Shown here: piece after piece, positions 1 to 7,326 of the stretch
Numbering within the stretch: the first letter of the stretch is position 1
How the letters are laid out: the number at the start of each line of letters is the position of its first letter
NCBI GenBank assembly: GCA_938041325.1
Contig: CALIAG010000465.1
Span: 1-35,588, forward strand
Direction: 5' to 3'
Origin: an uncultured Saprospiraceae bacterium
Lineage (GTDB): Bacteria > Bacteroidota > Bacteroidia > Chitinophagales > Saprospiraceae
DNA length: 35,588 nt
Notes under the pieces: generated by a model
The model's database searches: none
The model's input: only the letters and a program-made list of their open reading frames with translations
Told to the model about the DNA's origin: nothing
Made by a program: the position numbers and the translations under genes

Positions 1-57
1 AAAACCTAAAACCCTATTGACGATAGTTATAGACAACCATCGCCTTATGAAAAAACC

Positions 58-501
58 TTATTCTATGTCAATTGTTTTGCTGCCTTGTTCTTTGGCTTCC
101 GTTTTCTTTGGAAGTGTAATTACTAGGACACCATTTTCATGGTTGGCAGAAATATCATTTACGTTTACCGTTTCTGGTATTTGAAAACTTCTACTAAAAG
201 AGCTATAATTAAATTCTCTTCTTTTGAAATGCTCTTCCTTGCTTTCTGTTGTAGCTTCTTTGCTCGTAGAAACTGTCAATTGATTTTTATCAATATCAAT
301 TTTCAAATCCTTCTTATCTACACCTGGTGCTGCTAACTCAATTCTAAAATCTTCCTTAGTTTCTATGCTGTTAACCGATGGAAAATTATTTACAAAGTCA
401 GCTCCTAAGAAGTCTCCTACGCTACTGTTAAACAATTCGTCCAACAAGTTTCCAACAGCGTTCTTTGCAGGTGATAACGAATTAAAATTTATATGGTTCA
501 T
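58..501 (-). CDS. Small heat-shock protein (Hsp20/alpha-crystallin family)
   Basis: A 147-aa ATP-independent holdase chaperone of the Hsp20 family, expected in the cytoplasm, where such proteins bind unfolding clients as oligomers. The alpha-crystallin domain covers roughly residues 40-135. It begins near the SIETKEDFRIELAAPGVDKKDL stretch, typical of bacterial Hsp20, and ends with the conserved NGVLVITLPKK beta-strand motif. The N-terminal arm is short and the C-terminal tail is charged. The length is normal for bacterial class A small heat-shock proteins. It lies 90 bp downstream of a second Hsp20 gene on the same strand, so the two may be co-transcribed, although a perfect hairpin separates them. 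No Shine-Dalgarno sequence is evident. The family call is firm; the client range cannot be read from the sequence. Confidence 0.95.
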   Translation of the reverse strand: MNHINFNSLSPAKNAVGNLLDELFNSSVGDFLGADFVNNFPSVNSIETKEDFRIELAAPGVDKKDLKIDIDKNQLTVSTSKEATTESKEEHFKRREFNYSSFSRSFQIPETVNVNDISANHENGVLVITLPKKTEAKEQGSKTIDIE

Positions 502-538
502 GATTCTTTTTATTTAAGTTTAAAATTTTCATTGCGGT

Positions 539-563
539 ATCGGGCAGTACGCAACTGCCCGAT
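539..563 (-). terminator. Intercistronic hairpin between the two Hsp20 genes
   Basis: A perfect 10-bp stem (539-548 pairing with 554-563, core CGGGCAGT/ACTGCCCG) closes a 5-nt loop. It lies about 30 bp past the stop of the upstream Hsp20 gene in transcription order. The minus-strand sequence after it is AT-rich but has no immediate T run, so it may be a weak terminator, an attenuator or an mRNA-stabilising element rather than a full stop. Confidence 0.5.
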
Positions 564-591
564 GATGATTGCAATGTTTATATAATAGAGA

Positions 592-1032
592 TTACTTGAT
601 TTCCACCGTTCTTGCAGGTTGCTCCTTTGCTTCTTCTTTTTTTCCAAGAGTCAAAGTCAACACTCCATTGTTTACGGCTGCTTTAATGTTGTTCACATCT
701 ACACTTTTTGGAAGTCTAAAACTTCTTTTGAAATTGGTAAAATCGAATTCCCGTCTTTTAAATTTCTCGCCTTCTTTTTCCACTTTTTCTTTTACAGCAG
801 AAACCGAAAGGAGTCCTTTGTCTACTTCAATTTTCAAATCTTCTTTTTCTAAACCTGGTACTGCAAGGTCCAATACGTAAGCGTCATTGTTTTCAGAAAT
901 GTTAACTGCTGGTCTCGTTTTAGTCGCAGCAACCTTGTCAACGTGAGGCTGGAAGTCTTTCCACAATTCGTCAATAAATTGATCAAAAACTGGTTTTCTT
1001 CTTCTCTTTGGATTCACTTTTATAAAAGTCAT
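592..1032 (-). CDS. Small heat-shock protein (Hsp20/alpha-crystallin family)
   Basis: A 146-aa Hsp20-family chaperone, the upstream member of a tandem pair. The N terminus is basic (KVNPKRRRKPVFDQF). The alpha-crystallin domain runs from about residue 40 to 140 and includes the AVPGLEKEDLKIEVD segment and the terminal NGVLTLTLGKK motif. The Pro usually found after the last strand is replaced by Gly here. It is clearly homologous to its neighbour but diverged, so this is an old duplication. A promoter-like element and a cluster of TGTCA/TGACA half-sites lie 120-160 bp upstream, suggesting stress-controlled expression (inference). Confidence 0.95.
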   Translation of the reverse strand: MTFIKVNPKRRRKPVFDQFIDELWKDFQPHVDKVAATKTRPAVNISENNDAYVLDLAVPGLEKEDLKIEVDKGLLSVSAVKEKVEKEGEKFKRREFDFTNFKRSFRLPKSVDVNNIKAAVNNGVLTLTLGKKEEAKEQPARTVEIK

Positions 1033-1149
1033 AATTAAAATATTTTTTTGGTTTTTAAATTTATTTCATTGATAAACACATTGGGTATACATCAAGAGCT
1101 ATTCCATTCCAATTTTTCAGACTTTTTTACAGAAAACGAACAAATTGAT

Positions 1150-1193
1150 TGACAAAATGTCATTAAATTCCAAAAATAGCTGTCAATTTGTCA
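1150..1193 (-). promoter_or_regulatory. Putative Hsp20 promoter flanked by TGTCA/TGACA half-sites
   Basis: On the minus strand, TATTTTTG (1178 to 1171) fits the Bacteroidota -7 element TAnnTTTG. On its downstream side lies an inverted repeat, TGACA-AAA-TGTCA (1150-1162). On its upstream side lie two direct TGTCA copies 8 bp apart (1181-1185 and 1189-1193). A clear -33 TTG at the usual spacing is not seen. Sites straddling a start region are typical of repressor operators; the identity of any regulator is unknown. Confidence 0.4.
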
Positions 1194-1205
1194 AAAAAAA
1201 CAAAA

Positions 1206-1236
1206 AAAGGCATCGAACGCTCGGTTCGATGCCTTT
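1206..1236 (-). terminator. Rho-independent terminator of the dodecin gene
   Basis: A 13-bp stem (1206-1218 with 1224-1236; core GGCATCGAAC/GTTCGATGCC) and a 5-nt loop are followed on the minus strand by a long T-rich tract from the A run at 1194-1208. It sits about 25 bp past the dodecin stop codon and just upstream of the Hsp20 control region, insulating the two units. Confidence 0.88.
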
Positions 1237-1259
1237 CAGAATTTATAGAATCTGTATGA

Positions 1260-1460
1260 CTACTTCACTTCGAAAGTAATTTTAACATTGACTCTAAATT
1301 CTGTTACTTTGTTTTTCTTGACAACGCAGCTTTGAGACTGAACAAAAACAGATTTAATATTATTTACTGATTTTGCAGTTCTTGCAACTGCTCTCTTTGC
1401 AGCATCTTCCCAACTCTTCTCAGAGCTTGAAAGCACTTCAATAACTTTCATTATTGCCAT
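1260..1460 (-). CDS. Dodecin family protein
   Basis: A 66-aa protein of the dodecin family. These small beta-alpha-beta-beta proteins form hollow dodecamers that bind flavins. The start KVIEVLSSSEKSWEDAAKRA and the end EFRVNVKITFEVK match the family throughout, and the length is typical. In archaeal dodecin a Trp on the second strand (W36 in Halobacterium) stacks on the flavin. The equivalent position here appears to be Ser37, within NNIKSVFV. This puts it in the common bacterial subgroup without that Trp, so flavin binding should not be assumed. It is a single gene with its own terminator. Confidence 0.92.
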   Translation of the reverse strand: MAIMKVIEVLSSSEKSWEDAAKRAVARTAKSVNNIKSVFVQSQSCVVKKNKVTEFRVNVKITFEVK

Positions 1461-1530
1461 TGGTGATTGTGTTTTAAAAATGTTATAAAAAATTATTAAT
1501 GATATCTTTTTGAATACTTGATGAATGGAG

Positions 1531-1600
1531 TACCACGGATATACCGATTAGAAAAAGGATCGACCGTAAAGAGGGTTTACCACGAATGCACGAATTAAAG
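1531..1600. repeat. Possible relic of a dispersed ACCACGAATT-type intergenic repeat
   Basis: The stretch contains ACCACGGATATACCGATTA at its left end and ACCACGAATGCACGAATTAA at its right end. These resemble the roughly 10-bp-periodic ACCACGGATTACACGGATT words that recur between genes in several Bacteroidota genomes (from memory). A related fragment (ACACAGATTACACAAAA) lies near 13722-13738. No coding potential is seen. Confidence 0.35.
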
Positions 1601-1654
1601 GTCGAACGAACGTGAACAAAATAACCAAAAGAAACCCGAACTACCGAAAACCAT

Positions 1655-2308
1655 CTACCCCGCCTTCTTCACCGCCTCATACAATTTCAATTCATCGCCG
1701 CTGTAGTACTTTCGTTTGTGGTAAACAATTTCCCCTTTAGAATTAAAAACAAATACTTGAGGTAAGCCATTCAAACCTCCAGGCATTACATGTCGAAATT
1801 CTCTTCTCATATCATGATAAGTCGTCCATTTCCACTTTTCTTCTTCTACCCTATCTACAAAATTTCCAAAATTTTTCTGAAAATCTGTTGAGACCACTAC
1901 CATGTTAAAATCAGTTTCTTCTTGCCAAGAATCATATACTTTATCAATCGCATCCAATTCCATTCGGCACGGATAGCAGGTTGTTAGCCAGAATAACATT
2001 ATGGTAGGCTTATTTTCCGATCCTATTATTTCAGAAGATTTTTTTACATCTCCTGCTATTGTTTTCATATCAATATCAAATGGAAACTTCTGGTCAATTT
2101 GATCCTTTGGCCTTGCCTGATCTATAATATAGGAGTGGCGCGGCGTCTTCGGAATATTGGTATCTCGTTTAGCAACCTGTTGGTTTACAGTTTGAGATAC
2201 TTTTTTTACAACAGCTGGTTTTTCTTGTTCCTGATTGCTTTCCTCTGTTTGAGAGTTGCAAGCACAAAAGAAAACCATCATTAAAGAGAGTAAAAGTAAC
2301 CTTGACAT
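1655..2308 (-). CDS. TlpA/ResA-like thioredoxin-fold lipoprotein
   Basis: A 217-aa exported thiol-disulfide protein. Residues 1-17 form a lipoprotein signal ending in a lipobox-like FFCAC, with Cys17 as the likely lipidated residue. A low-complexity Gln/Lys linker runs to about residue 60. A thioredoxin-like (AhpC/TSA-Redoxin) domain then covers about 75-215. The redox motif is C111-Y-P-C114 in the context LTTCYPCRMEL, and the cis-Pro region is present as GGLNGLPQVFVFN. Proteins of this type reduce or oxidise periplasmic thiols, for example in cytochrome maturation or oxidative damage repair. No cytochrome genes are nearby, so the substrate is unknown. About 240 bp upstream show no gene. Confidence 0.85.
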   Translation of the reverse strand: MSRLLLLSLMMVFFCACNSQTEESNQEQEKPAVVKKVSQTVNQQVAKRDTNIPKTPRHSYIIDQARPKDQIDQKFPFDIDMKTIAGDVKKSSEIIGSENKPTIMLFWLTTCYPCRMELDAIDKVYDSWQEETDFNMVVVSTDFQKNFGNFVDRVEEEKWKWTTYHDMRREFRHVMPGGLNGLPQVFVFNSKGEIVYHKRKYYSGDELKLYEAVKKAG

Positions 2309-2548
2309 ATGATATGGGTTTACGGATAATTTGCGAGTAAGTTGAGTATTTTGAAGACGAATGATCCTACTTTGTTAAAGTTTCAAAGCGATGGATATAC
2401 ACAAGAATCATTGTTTCACTTTAAAAAGTCAACAATTATGCTAAAAATTTCGAATTATGGTTAATGAGATAAATCAAACCTGCATTTGTCTTAGGCAAAT
2501 CAAGAAATTGGCTAAAACCTAAAGGAAAGCATTCATAGTACAGTTCTG

Positions 2549-3571
2549 CTAGCCTTTGGCCAATCGTTCCAGACCTTGCAGTGCGCGTTCGAAATCAGGG
2601 GAAAATTTCAATACATGGTTATAATCATCTTCCGCTTGCTTCCTATTGCCCAATTGCTCTGCGGTAAGTGCACGATAATAATAACCCATTATATGAAGCG
2701 GATCAGTCTTGATGGTCATATCAAAATCCTTGTAAGCTTCGTCTACTTTTTCTTGCTCCAACTTTGCTAAGCCCATGTTATAAAAGGCATCAGAATATTG
2801 CGGAGAAACTCTGACAATTTTATCATACACTTGAAGCGCTTCGTCTAAGTCGCCTTCATTATGTAAATATCCGGCTTTAGCCATCAACACATCAGGGTTT
2901 AAAGAATCAAGTCTTACTGCATTATTAAAATAACGAATAGCAATTTTATTTTCTTGCCCTGCAAATAATTTTCCTAGAATGATCCATCCGTCAATTAGAT
3001 CCGGTTCATTTTCAACAGCGGTTTGAAAACTATTAATGGCTCTAGGAATATCACCCAACTCGCGGAAGTTCAAACCCATCATAAAATAAGCTTCGGCGTT
3101 CTGTTTATCAAGTTGTAAAATCTTGTCAATGCTTTTCATGGAAAGCTGATTTTGCTTCAGCAACATTTGAAATTCCGAAAGCTTCAACAAAGTTGGAATT
3201 CTTTCAGGGTGAAGAGCTGCTGCTCGTTCCATCGTTTTCAAAGCTTGACGCGATTGTCGAAAATCCATAAAAATATCTGCGAGCAAATGATGATAGCCTG
3301 CATTGGTGGAGTCTATTGACATTGCAAATGCCATATCTTGAATCGCTTCTTTGTAAGCGTTTTCTTTATAATAAACCTCTGCACGTCCAGCATACAGAAT
3401 AGGATCATTTGGGTTGTCATGAATTTTTGCATTCAATGCATCCAGCGTTGGATTGCCCGTTGACTCAATAGCTGTTACAGTATTTGTATTTTGTTTTTCA
3501 CCAGCGTCTTTAACGCAAGAACTCAATGAAAGCGTGAATAGAAATCCGAAAATTATAAGTTTAAAATTCAT
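2549..3571 (-). CDS. TPR-repeat lipoprotein
   Basis: A tetratricopeptide-repeat protein anchored by a lipoprotein signal. The open frame extends to 3631, but I prefer the Met at 3571. From there a signal peptide (MNFKLIIFGFLFTLSLSSC) ends in a good lipobox, LSSC, giving 340 aa. About seven to eight 34-residue TPR units follow, visible as repeated A-Y-Y--G----E-G----A---- patterns such as AEAYFMMGLNFRELGDIPRA and SDAFYNMGLAKLEQEKVDEA. TPR arrays mediate protein-protein contacts, and in the periplasm or inner outer-membrane leaflet such lipoproteins often scaffold envelope complexes. It lies downstream of an unknown membrane protein gene on the same strand. The partner is unknown. Confidence 0.85.
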   Translation of the reverse strand: MNFKLIIFGFLFTLSLSSCVKDAGEKQNTNTVTAIESTGNPTLDALNAKIHDNPNDPILYAGRAEVYYKENAYKEAIQDMAFAMSIDSTNAGYHHLLADIFMDFRQSRQALKTMERAAALHPERIPTLLKLSEFQMLLKQNQLSMKSIDKILQLDKQNAEAYFMMGLNFRELGDIPRAINSFQTAVENEPDLIDGWIILGKLFAGQENKIAIRYFNNAVRLDSLNPDVLMAKAGYLHNEGDLDEALQVYDKIVRVSPQYSDAFYNMGLAKLEQEKVDEAYKDFDMTIKTDPLHIMGYYYRALTAEQLGNRKQAEDDYNHVLKFSPDFERALQGLERLAKG

Positions 3572-3659
3572 TTGCATCATATGCGAAAATAAGAATTTGT
3601 TCTTGTTTTTTTTCACCACATTACAAGTCAATGTAATTGTTATTTGCTAATAAAAACTT

Positions 3660-4154
3660 CTACGGACCATAGAAGTTCAAATTCATCATCCGTAATCTTC
3701 TTTTCTTTCCAATTTTCAAAGTCCTGGATTTAAATAATTTTTGAATTATAAATCCGGTCACTATGGAAGTTGCAGGTACAATCCAAGCGAGACTTGTTAA
3801 TGGAATTCCCGCAAAAGGACCTAGCAATGAAAACCCTCCCCATGCTGTCCCAAACACATAAAGCTTTAATCCCCATGCTCTAGACCAACCTCTATTTCGA
3901 AAAGATCTAATGGCAGAAATATCTTCTGGCTTCACACCACGATGTGTAAACAAAATGATATTGTCATCGATCAATAAATCTTGTATGGTTTCGGTATACC
4001 AGTACTTTTCAGTTCCCAGTCTAAAGGTGATTTCATCACCAATATAAAATTTACTAATTCTCAGGGAACCACTTTTCTCTAATTGAACGAATCTTTGTCC
4101 AAAAACATTTGCTAGAGAAAGAAATAAAGCGAGGCAAAGTAGGATTCTTTTCAT
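3660..4154 (-). CDS. Unknown exported/membrane protein
   Basis: I do not recognise this protein. The open frame begins at 4205, but the Met at 4154 gives a clean signal peptide (MKRILLCLALFLSLANVFG, then QRF) and a 164-aa product, so that start is preferred. The mature N-terminal part (EKSGSLRISKFYIGDEITFRLG) looks beta-rich. A central aromatic segment (RGWSRAWGLKLYVFG) leads into one or two hydrophobic stretches, around GGFSLLGPFAGIPLTSLAW and IVPATSIVTGFII. The C-terminal tail is strongly basic (KSRTLKIGKKRRLRMM). It lies 110 bp downstream of rnpA and upstream of the TPR lipoprotein, so the two may act together (inference from order only). Confidence 0.7.
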   Translation of the reverse strand: MKRILLCLALFLSLANVFGQRFVQLEKSGSLRISKFYIGDEITFRLGTEKYWYTETIQDLLIDDNIILFTHRGVKPEDISAIRSFRNRGWSRAWGLKLYVFGTAWGGFSLLGPFAGIPLTSLAWIVPATSIVTGFIIQKLFKSRTLKIGKKRRLRMMNLNFYGP

Positions 4155-4264
4155 GTCTGTATGAGGTATCAGTTCGAAATCAATTGCTCTAAAGTAAAGT
4201 ACCAATAATTTCTTTTGTTTTTAGAATACAATTTAATGATAGAATACTTTGGCGGCAGGTTGTA

Positions 4265-4654
4265 TCAGTCCAATACTTTTTTGAGCCAACGCTTCATCGT
4301 TTTTTGCAAAGCTTGCTCAATTTCTGAATAAGGAAGTTCTTCTTTTGCCACATACATGACCATTACAGCATATTTTTTGGGGACATCATTCAATTCCTGA
4401 TAGACTTCATTTTTAGTTAAGCGGTAAGCTTCGCGGATTCTTCTTCTCAAAACGTTGCGATGGGCGGCTTTGGGAAATTTTCTTTTAGGAACAGAAACAC
4501 AAAACTGAATTGGAAAAGCTAAATCAGGGTAGTCGTTTTCCACCCAAATAATTCGCAAAGGATAATTATTAAAAGAAGAACCAGTCTTGAATAGTTGTGA
4601 GATAACCTTTCGGCTTTTGAGACGCTCTTCTTTTTTAAATTCGAAAGAAGGCAT
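4265..4654 (-). CDS. rnpA: Ribonuclease P protein component
   Basis: A 129-aa basic protein subunit of RNase P, which helps the catalytic RNA remove the 5' leader from precursor tRNAs. The N terminus FKKEERLKSRKVISQLF and the RNR-type motif AAHRNVLRRRIREAYR (about residues 65-80) are diagnostic. The central FCVSVPKRKFPKA is the usual conserved strand before the RNR helix. The length is normal. It lies downstream of rpmH on the same strand, the near-universal bacterial order, and should be transcribed from the rpmH promoter. About 140 bp separate the two, more than in many genomes, and that gap holds a GC-rich inverted repeat. Confidence 0.97.
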   Translation of the reverse strand: MPSFEFKKEERLKSRKVISQLFKTGSSFNNYPLRIIWVENDYPDLAFPIQFCVSVPKRKFPKAAHRNVLRRRIREAYRLTKNEVYQELNDVPKKYAVMVMYVAKEELPYSEIEQALQKTMKRWLKKVLD

Positions 4655-4676
4655 AGGCAGGAGGGTGTTGTTTTAA

Positions 4677-4707
4677 GATAGAAAGGTGGGGCCTTGGCCC
4701 CCCTATC
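4677..4707 (-). repeat. GC-rich inverted repeat between rpmH and rnpA
   Basis: GGGGCC-TT-GGCCCC (4688-4701) is nested inside GATAG (4677-4681) and CTATC (4703-4707). In this AT-rich sequence such a compact GC block stands out. It lies just ahead of the rnpA start on the transcript and could tune rnpA translation or act as a partial terminator. Upstream, CCGAAAG occurs twice (4743-4749 and 4764-4770). Confidence 0.4.
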
Positions 4708-4795
4708 AATATCTTTGAATAGAATTGAAAAGTAAGGTAATTCCGAAAGGCTTATTCAAACCTCCGAAAGCTTACTCATCAATCAATCGTAGTGT

Positions 4796-4951
4796 CTACT
4801 TAACGTGTTTTTCGTCAGAAACTGACAATTTATGACGTCCTTTAGCTCTTCTTCGAGCCAAAACTTTACGACCATTCTTTGTACTCATTCTAGAACGGAA
4901 TCCGTGCTTATTTGCGCGTTTTCTTCTTGATGGTTGGTACGTCCTTTTCAT
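4796..4951 (-). CDS. rpmH: 50S ribosomal protein L34
   Basis: A 51-aa, very basic ribosomal protein of the large subunit. Translation of the minus strand from the ATG at 4951 gives [18 protein letters not shown], then [20 protein letters not shown]. This is the nearly invariant L34 signature (KRTYQPS...GFRxRMxTxxGRxVLxxRRxKGR). A short C-terminal tail ([13 protein letters not shown]) follows, as is usual in Bacteroidota. It is the first gene of the rpmH-rnpA unit and has a good promoter about 75-100 bp upstream. Confidence 0.97.
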   Translation of the reverse strand: MKRTYQPSRRKRANKHGFRSRMSTKNGRKVLARRRAKGRHKLSVSDEKHVK

Positions 4952-5023
4952 AATTTTACTTATTTACTTGCCCAAAGGCAATATTGAAATTTTTATATCT
5001 GATCCTATAGACCAAAGAGGCGG

Positions 5024-5054
5024 CAAAGATAAGGCTATTTTAACAATTTGACAA
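5024..5054 (-). promoter_or_regulatory. Promoter of rpmH-rnpA
   Basis: On the minus strand TTG (5054-5052), a 20-bp spacer and TATCTTTG (5031-5024) match the Bacteroidota consensus TTG-N17-23-TAnnTTTG. The predicted transcript starts about 65-70 bp before the rpmH ATG. This is the best complete promoter in the window. Confidence 0.65.
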
Positions 5055-5150
5055 TAGACTTTGCCCCTTTTTTTAAACTGTATTCAATTAATAGGCTTAA
5101 AACAAATAAAAACCATCACGATATGATCTATATCAGCTTTAAAACGCTAA

Positions 5151-5190
5151 AAAAACGGCAAAAAAGCCACAAGACTATTTTGCCGTTTTT
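5151..5190 (-). terminator. Rho-independent terminator after rho
   Basis: The stem AAAAACGGCAAAA (5151-5163) pairs with TTTTGCCGTTTTT (5178-5190) around a 14-nt loop. On the minus strand the right arm runs into a T-rich stretch. It begins 24 bp past the rho stop codon. Confidence 0.8.
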
Positions 5191-5213
5191 ATTTTATAGC
5201 AAATCTTGCTGAT

Positions 5214-6884
5214 CTAACCGTTCATTGAAGCTAAAAACTCATCATTAGAACTGGTATGTAGCATATTCTTTCTCAAGAATTCCATTGCTTCGTCTGGCTT
5301 CATATCTGCCAAGTGTTTCCGCAAGATGAACATTCTTTGTAAAGTATCTTTATCAAGAAGCAAATCTTCTCGTCTTGTACTTGATTTGGTTAAATCGATT
5401 GCTGGATACAAACGTTTGTTCGCCAAACTTCTGTCCAATTGCAACTCCATATTACCCGTACCTTTAAATTCTTCAAAGATTACGCTATCCATTTTTGACC
5501 CCGTATCGATAAGAGCTGTTGCCAAAATCGTAAGTGATCCGCCGTGTTCAATATTACGTGCAGCACCAAAGAATTTTTTAGGCTTATGCAAAGCGTTTGC
5601 TTCCACACCACCAGATAATACTTTACCACTTGCTGGTGCAACCGTATTATAAGCTCTTGCCAAACGAGTAATTGAATCTAAAAGAACAACTACATCGTGG
5701 CGGCTTTCCACCAATCTCTTGGCTTTTTCCAAAACGATACCTGCTACTCTAACGTGGTTATCAGCCGGCTCATCAAAAGTAGAAGCGACTACTTCCGCTC
5801 GAACTGAACGCTTCATATCTGTCACCTCCTCCGGTCTTTCATCTACCAATAATACGATCAAGTATACTTCAGGGTGATTTTTAGCTATTGCGTTGGCAAG
5901 GTCCTTAAGTAAGAATGTCTTACCCGTTTTTGGTTGTGCAACGATCAATCCTCTTTGTCCTTTTCCTATTGGAGTGAACAAATCAATCATTCGTGTTCCA
6001 AAATCTTTGGTACCAGCAGCAGCTGTCAAAGTGAATTTTTCTGTTGGAAATAATGGGGTCAAATAATCGAAAGGAATTCTTTCTCTTATCTCTAATGGAT
6101 TAAGACCATTAATTTTTGATACTCTTAAAAGCGCAAAATATTTCTCTCCTTCTTTTGGAGGTCTGATTGCTCCTTGTACGGTATCTCCCGTTTTCAAACC
6201 AAATAACTTGATTTGAGATGGAGAAACATAGATATCATCAGGTGAAGTCAAATAATTATAATCAGAAGATCTTAAAAAGCCATAACCATCTGGCATCATT
6301 TCAAGAATTCCTTCTCCTTCTATTACACCATCTAATTCAATATTGAATTTTGAGATGCCTTCATCTTGTTGTCTATTATTGTTAGATCTCCCGTTTCTTC
6401 TCGAATCTCTATCGTTTCTGTCGTTTCTTTCAGGTTTCGCTGATTTCTCTGTTCGTTCTGCTTTTGCTTCTACTTTTTCTTTCACTTCAGCTTTTTCTAC
6501 TTCCACTTTTTCAACAACTTCAGCCTTTTCTACTTCTGCAGTTTCAACAGCACTTTCTTTTGGTTCTTGATTTTCTAATTCATCTTCCATTTCGTCCGAT
6601 TCAGACTTGCGTCGAGAACGCATCTTCCTTTCGGGAGCTTCTTTACGACTCATCCTTTTAGGTTTAGTTTGTGTTTTAGATTCTTTTTTTGCGGCGGGAG
6701 TTTCTGCAGTTGCTTCTTTTTCTTCTGATTTTTCTTTTCCTTCTCCTGAGATAGCTTGTTCATCGAGAATTTTATATATCAGTTCCTGCTTGTTGAGTTT
6801 TTTATAACCTTTCAAACCGATCTTTTCTGCCAAATCTTTCAATTCCGGCACCAACATGTCATTCAATTGCAGTATATCGTACAT
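5214..6884 (-). CDS. rho: Transcription termination factor Rho
   Basis: A 556-aa hexameric RNA-dependent ATPase that ends transcription. The N-terminal Rho_N helical domain ([24 protein letters not shown]) covers residues 1-45. Residues 48-185 form a disordered Lys/Glu/Arg-rich insertion with repeated VEKAEV units. The cold-shock-type RNA-binding domain ([20 protein letters not shown]) spans about 188-255. The ATPase core has a Walker A motif, AQPKTGKT (near residue 317), Walker [15 protein letters not shown] and the conserved [23 protein letters not shown]. coli Rho is 419 aa, so the insertion accounts for the extra length; such insertions are known in Bacteroidota Rho. It is a single gene with its own terminator. 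The long leader suggests autoregulation (inference). Confidence 0.98.
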   Translation of the reverse strand: MYDILQLNDMLVPELKDLAEKIGLKGYKKLNKQELIYKILDEQAISGEGKEKSEEKEATAETPAAKKESKTQTKPKRMSRKEAPERKMRSRRKSESDEMEDELENQEPKESAVETAEVEKAEVVEKVEVEKAEVKEKVEAKAERTEKSAKPERNDRNDRDSRRNGRSNNNRQQDEGISKFNIELDGVIEGEGILEMMPDGYGFLRSSDYNYLTSPDDIYVSPSQIKLFGLKTGDTVQGAIRPPKEGEKYFALLRVSKINGLNPLEIRERIPFDYLTPLFPTEKFTLTAAAGTKDFGTRMIDLFTPIGKGQRGLIVAQPKTGKTFLLKDLANAIAKNHPEVYLIVLLVDERPEEVTDMKRSVRAEVVASTFDEPADNHVRVAGIVLEKAKRLVESRHDVVVLLDSITRLARAYNTVAPASGKVLSGGVEANALHKPKKFFGAARNIEHGGSLTILATALIDTGSKMDSVIFEEFKGTGNMELQLDRSLANKRLYPAIDLTKSSTRREDLLLDKDTLQRMFILRKHLADMKPDEAMEFLRKNMLHTSSNDEFLASMNG

Positions 6885-7173
6885 AATAATTTATGCTAAA
6901 GTTTAAACTTAGTTTTTTGTAATTTTCTAGATCCTCACGGAAACTAATTAATTGACCTACACAGTGTAGTGGGGATTATTCAACTTAGAAGCTATCTAAA
7001 AAGGGAATGTAATTATCTTAATAAACACTTACGCTATATGCTATATTCGGTTCACGTTACCCTTATAAGTTTGACAAATCTTGTAAATGTGGGAACTTTG
7101 AAGGAAAAGTTTATTGTTCTATAAACCTATGCAAACAATCTACGTATATAGGCGTGAGTAGATTTTGATAACG

Positions 7174-7202
7174 CAAAAATACATTTTATTTTTAATTTCA
7201 AA
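7174..7202 (-). promoter_or_regulatory. Putative rho promoter
   Basis: On the minus strand TTTG (7202-7199), a 17-bp spacer and TATTTTTG (7181-7174) fit the Bacteroidota promoter pattern. The inferred rho leader is about 280 nt. Confidence 0.5.
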
Positions 7203-7205
7203 TAG

Positions 7206-7213
7206 TATCTTTG
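7206..7213 (+). promoter_or_regulatory. Putative serS promoter -7 element
   Basis: TATCTTTG matches TAnnTTTG and is identical to the rpmH -7 element. No clear -33 TTG lies 17-23 bp upstream. It would give a serS leader of roughly 105 nt. Confidence 0.45.
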
Positions 7214-7326
7214 CAAAAATTCAATATAAACACTACTGAATTAACAGTTTTGTCAAGAATTGAACGTAAGATTACACAAAATATTACATTAATTATACCA
7301 TTTCCTTTTCTAATCTAAAGAATTAC

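Larger units (their letters stand above)
6885..7326. other. Divergent rho/serS control region
   Basis: A 442-bp gene-free region. About 290 bp next to rho would be transcribed as its leader. The leader holds a 13-bp inverted repeat, CTACAC-A-GTGTAG (6957-6969), and no ATG-started ORF on the minus strand. The rho and serS promoter elements lie next to each other at 7174-7213. I see no RNA gene. Confidence 0.6.

Noticed and set aside
592-1032. The two Hsp20 genes as a recent duplication or assembly artefact
   Set aside because: The proteins differ throughout, with different N-terminal arms and C-terminal motifs, so this is an old paralogous pair.
2370-2388. CTTTG...CAAAG inverted repeat upstream of the TlpA-like gene
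   Set aside because: The arms are 5 bp, AT-rich and 9 bp apart, which is expected by chance in this composition.
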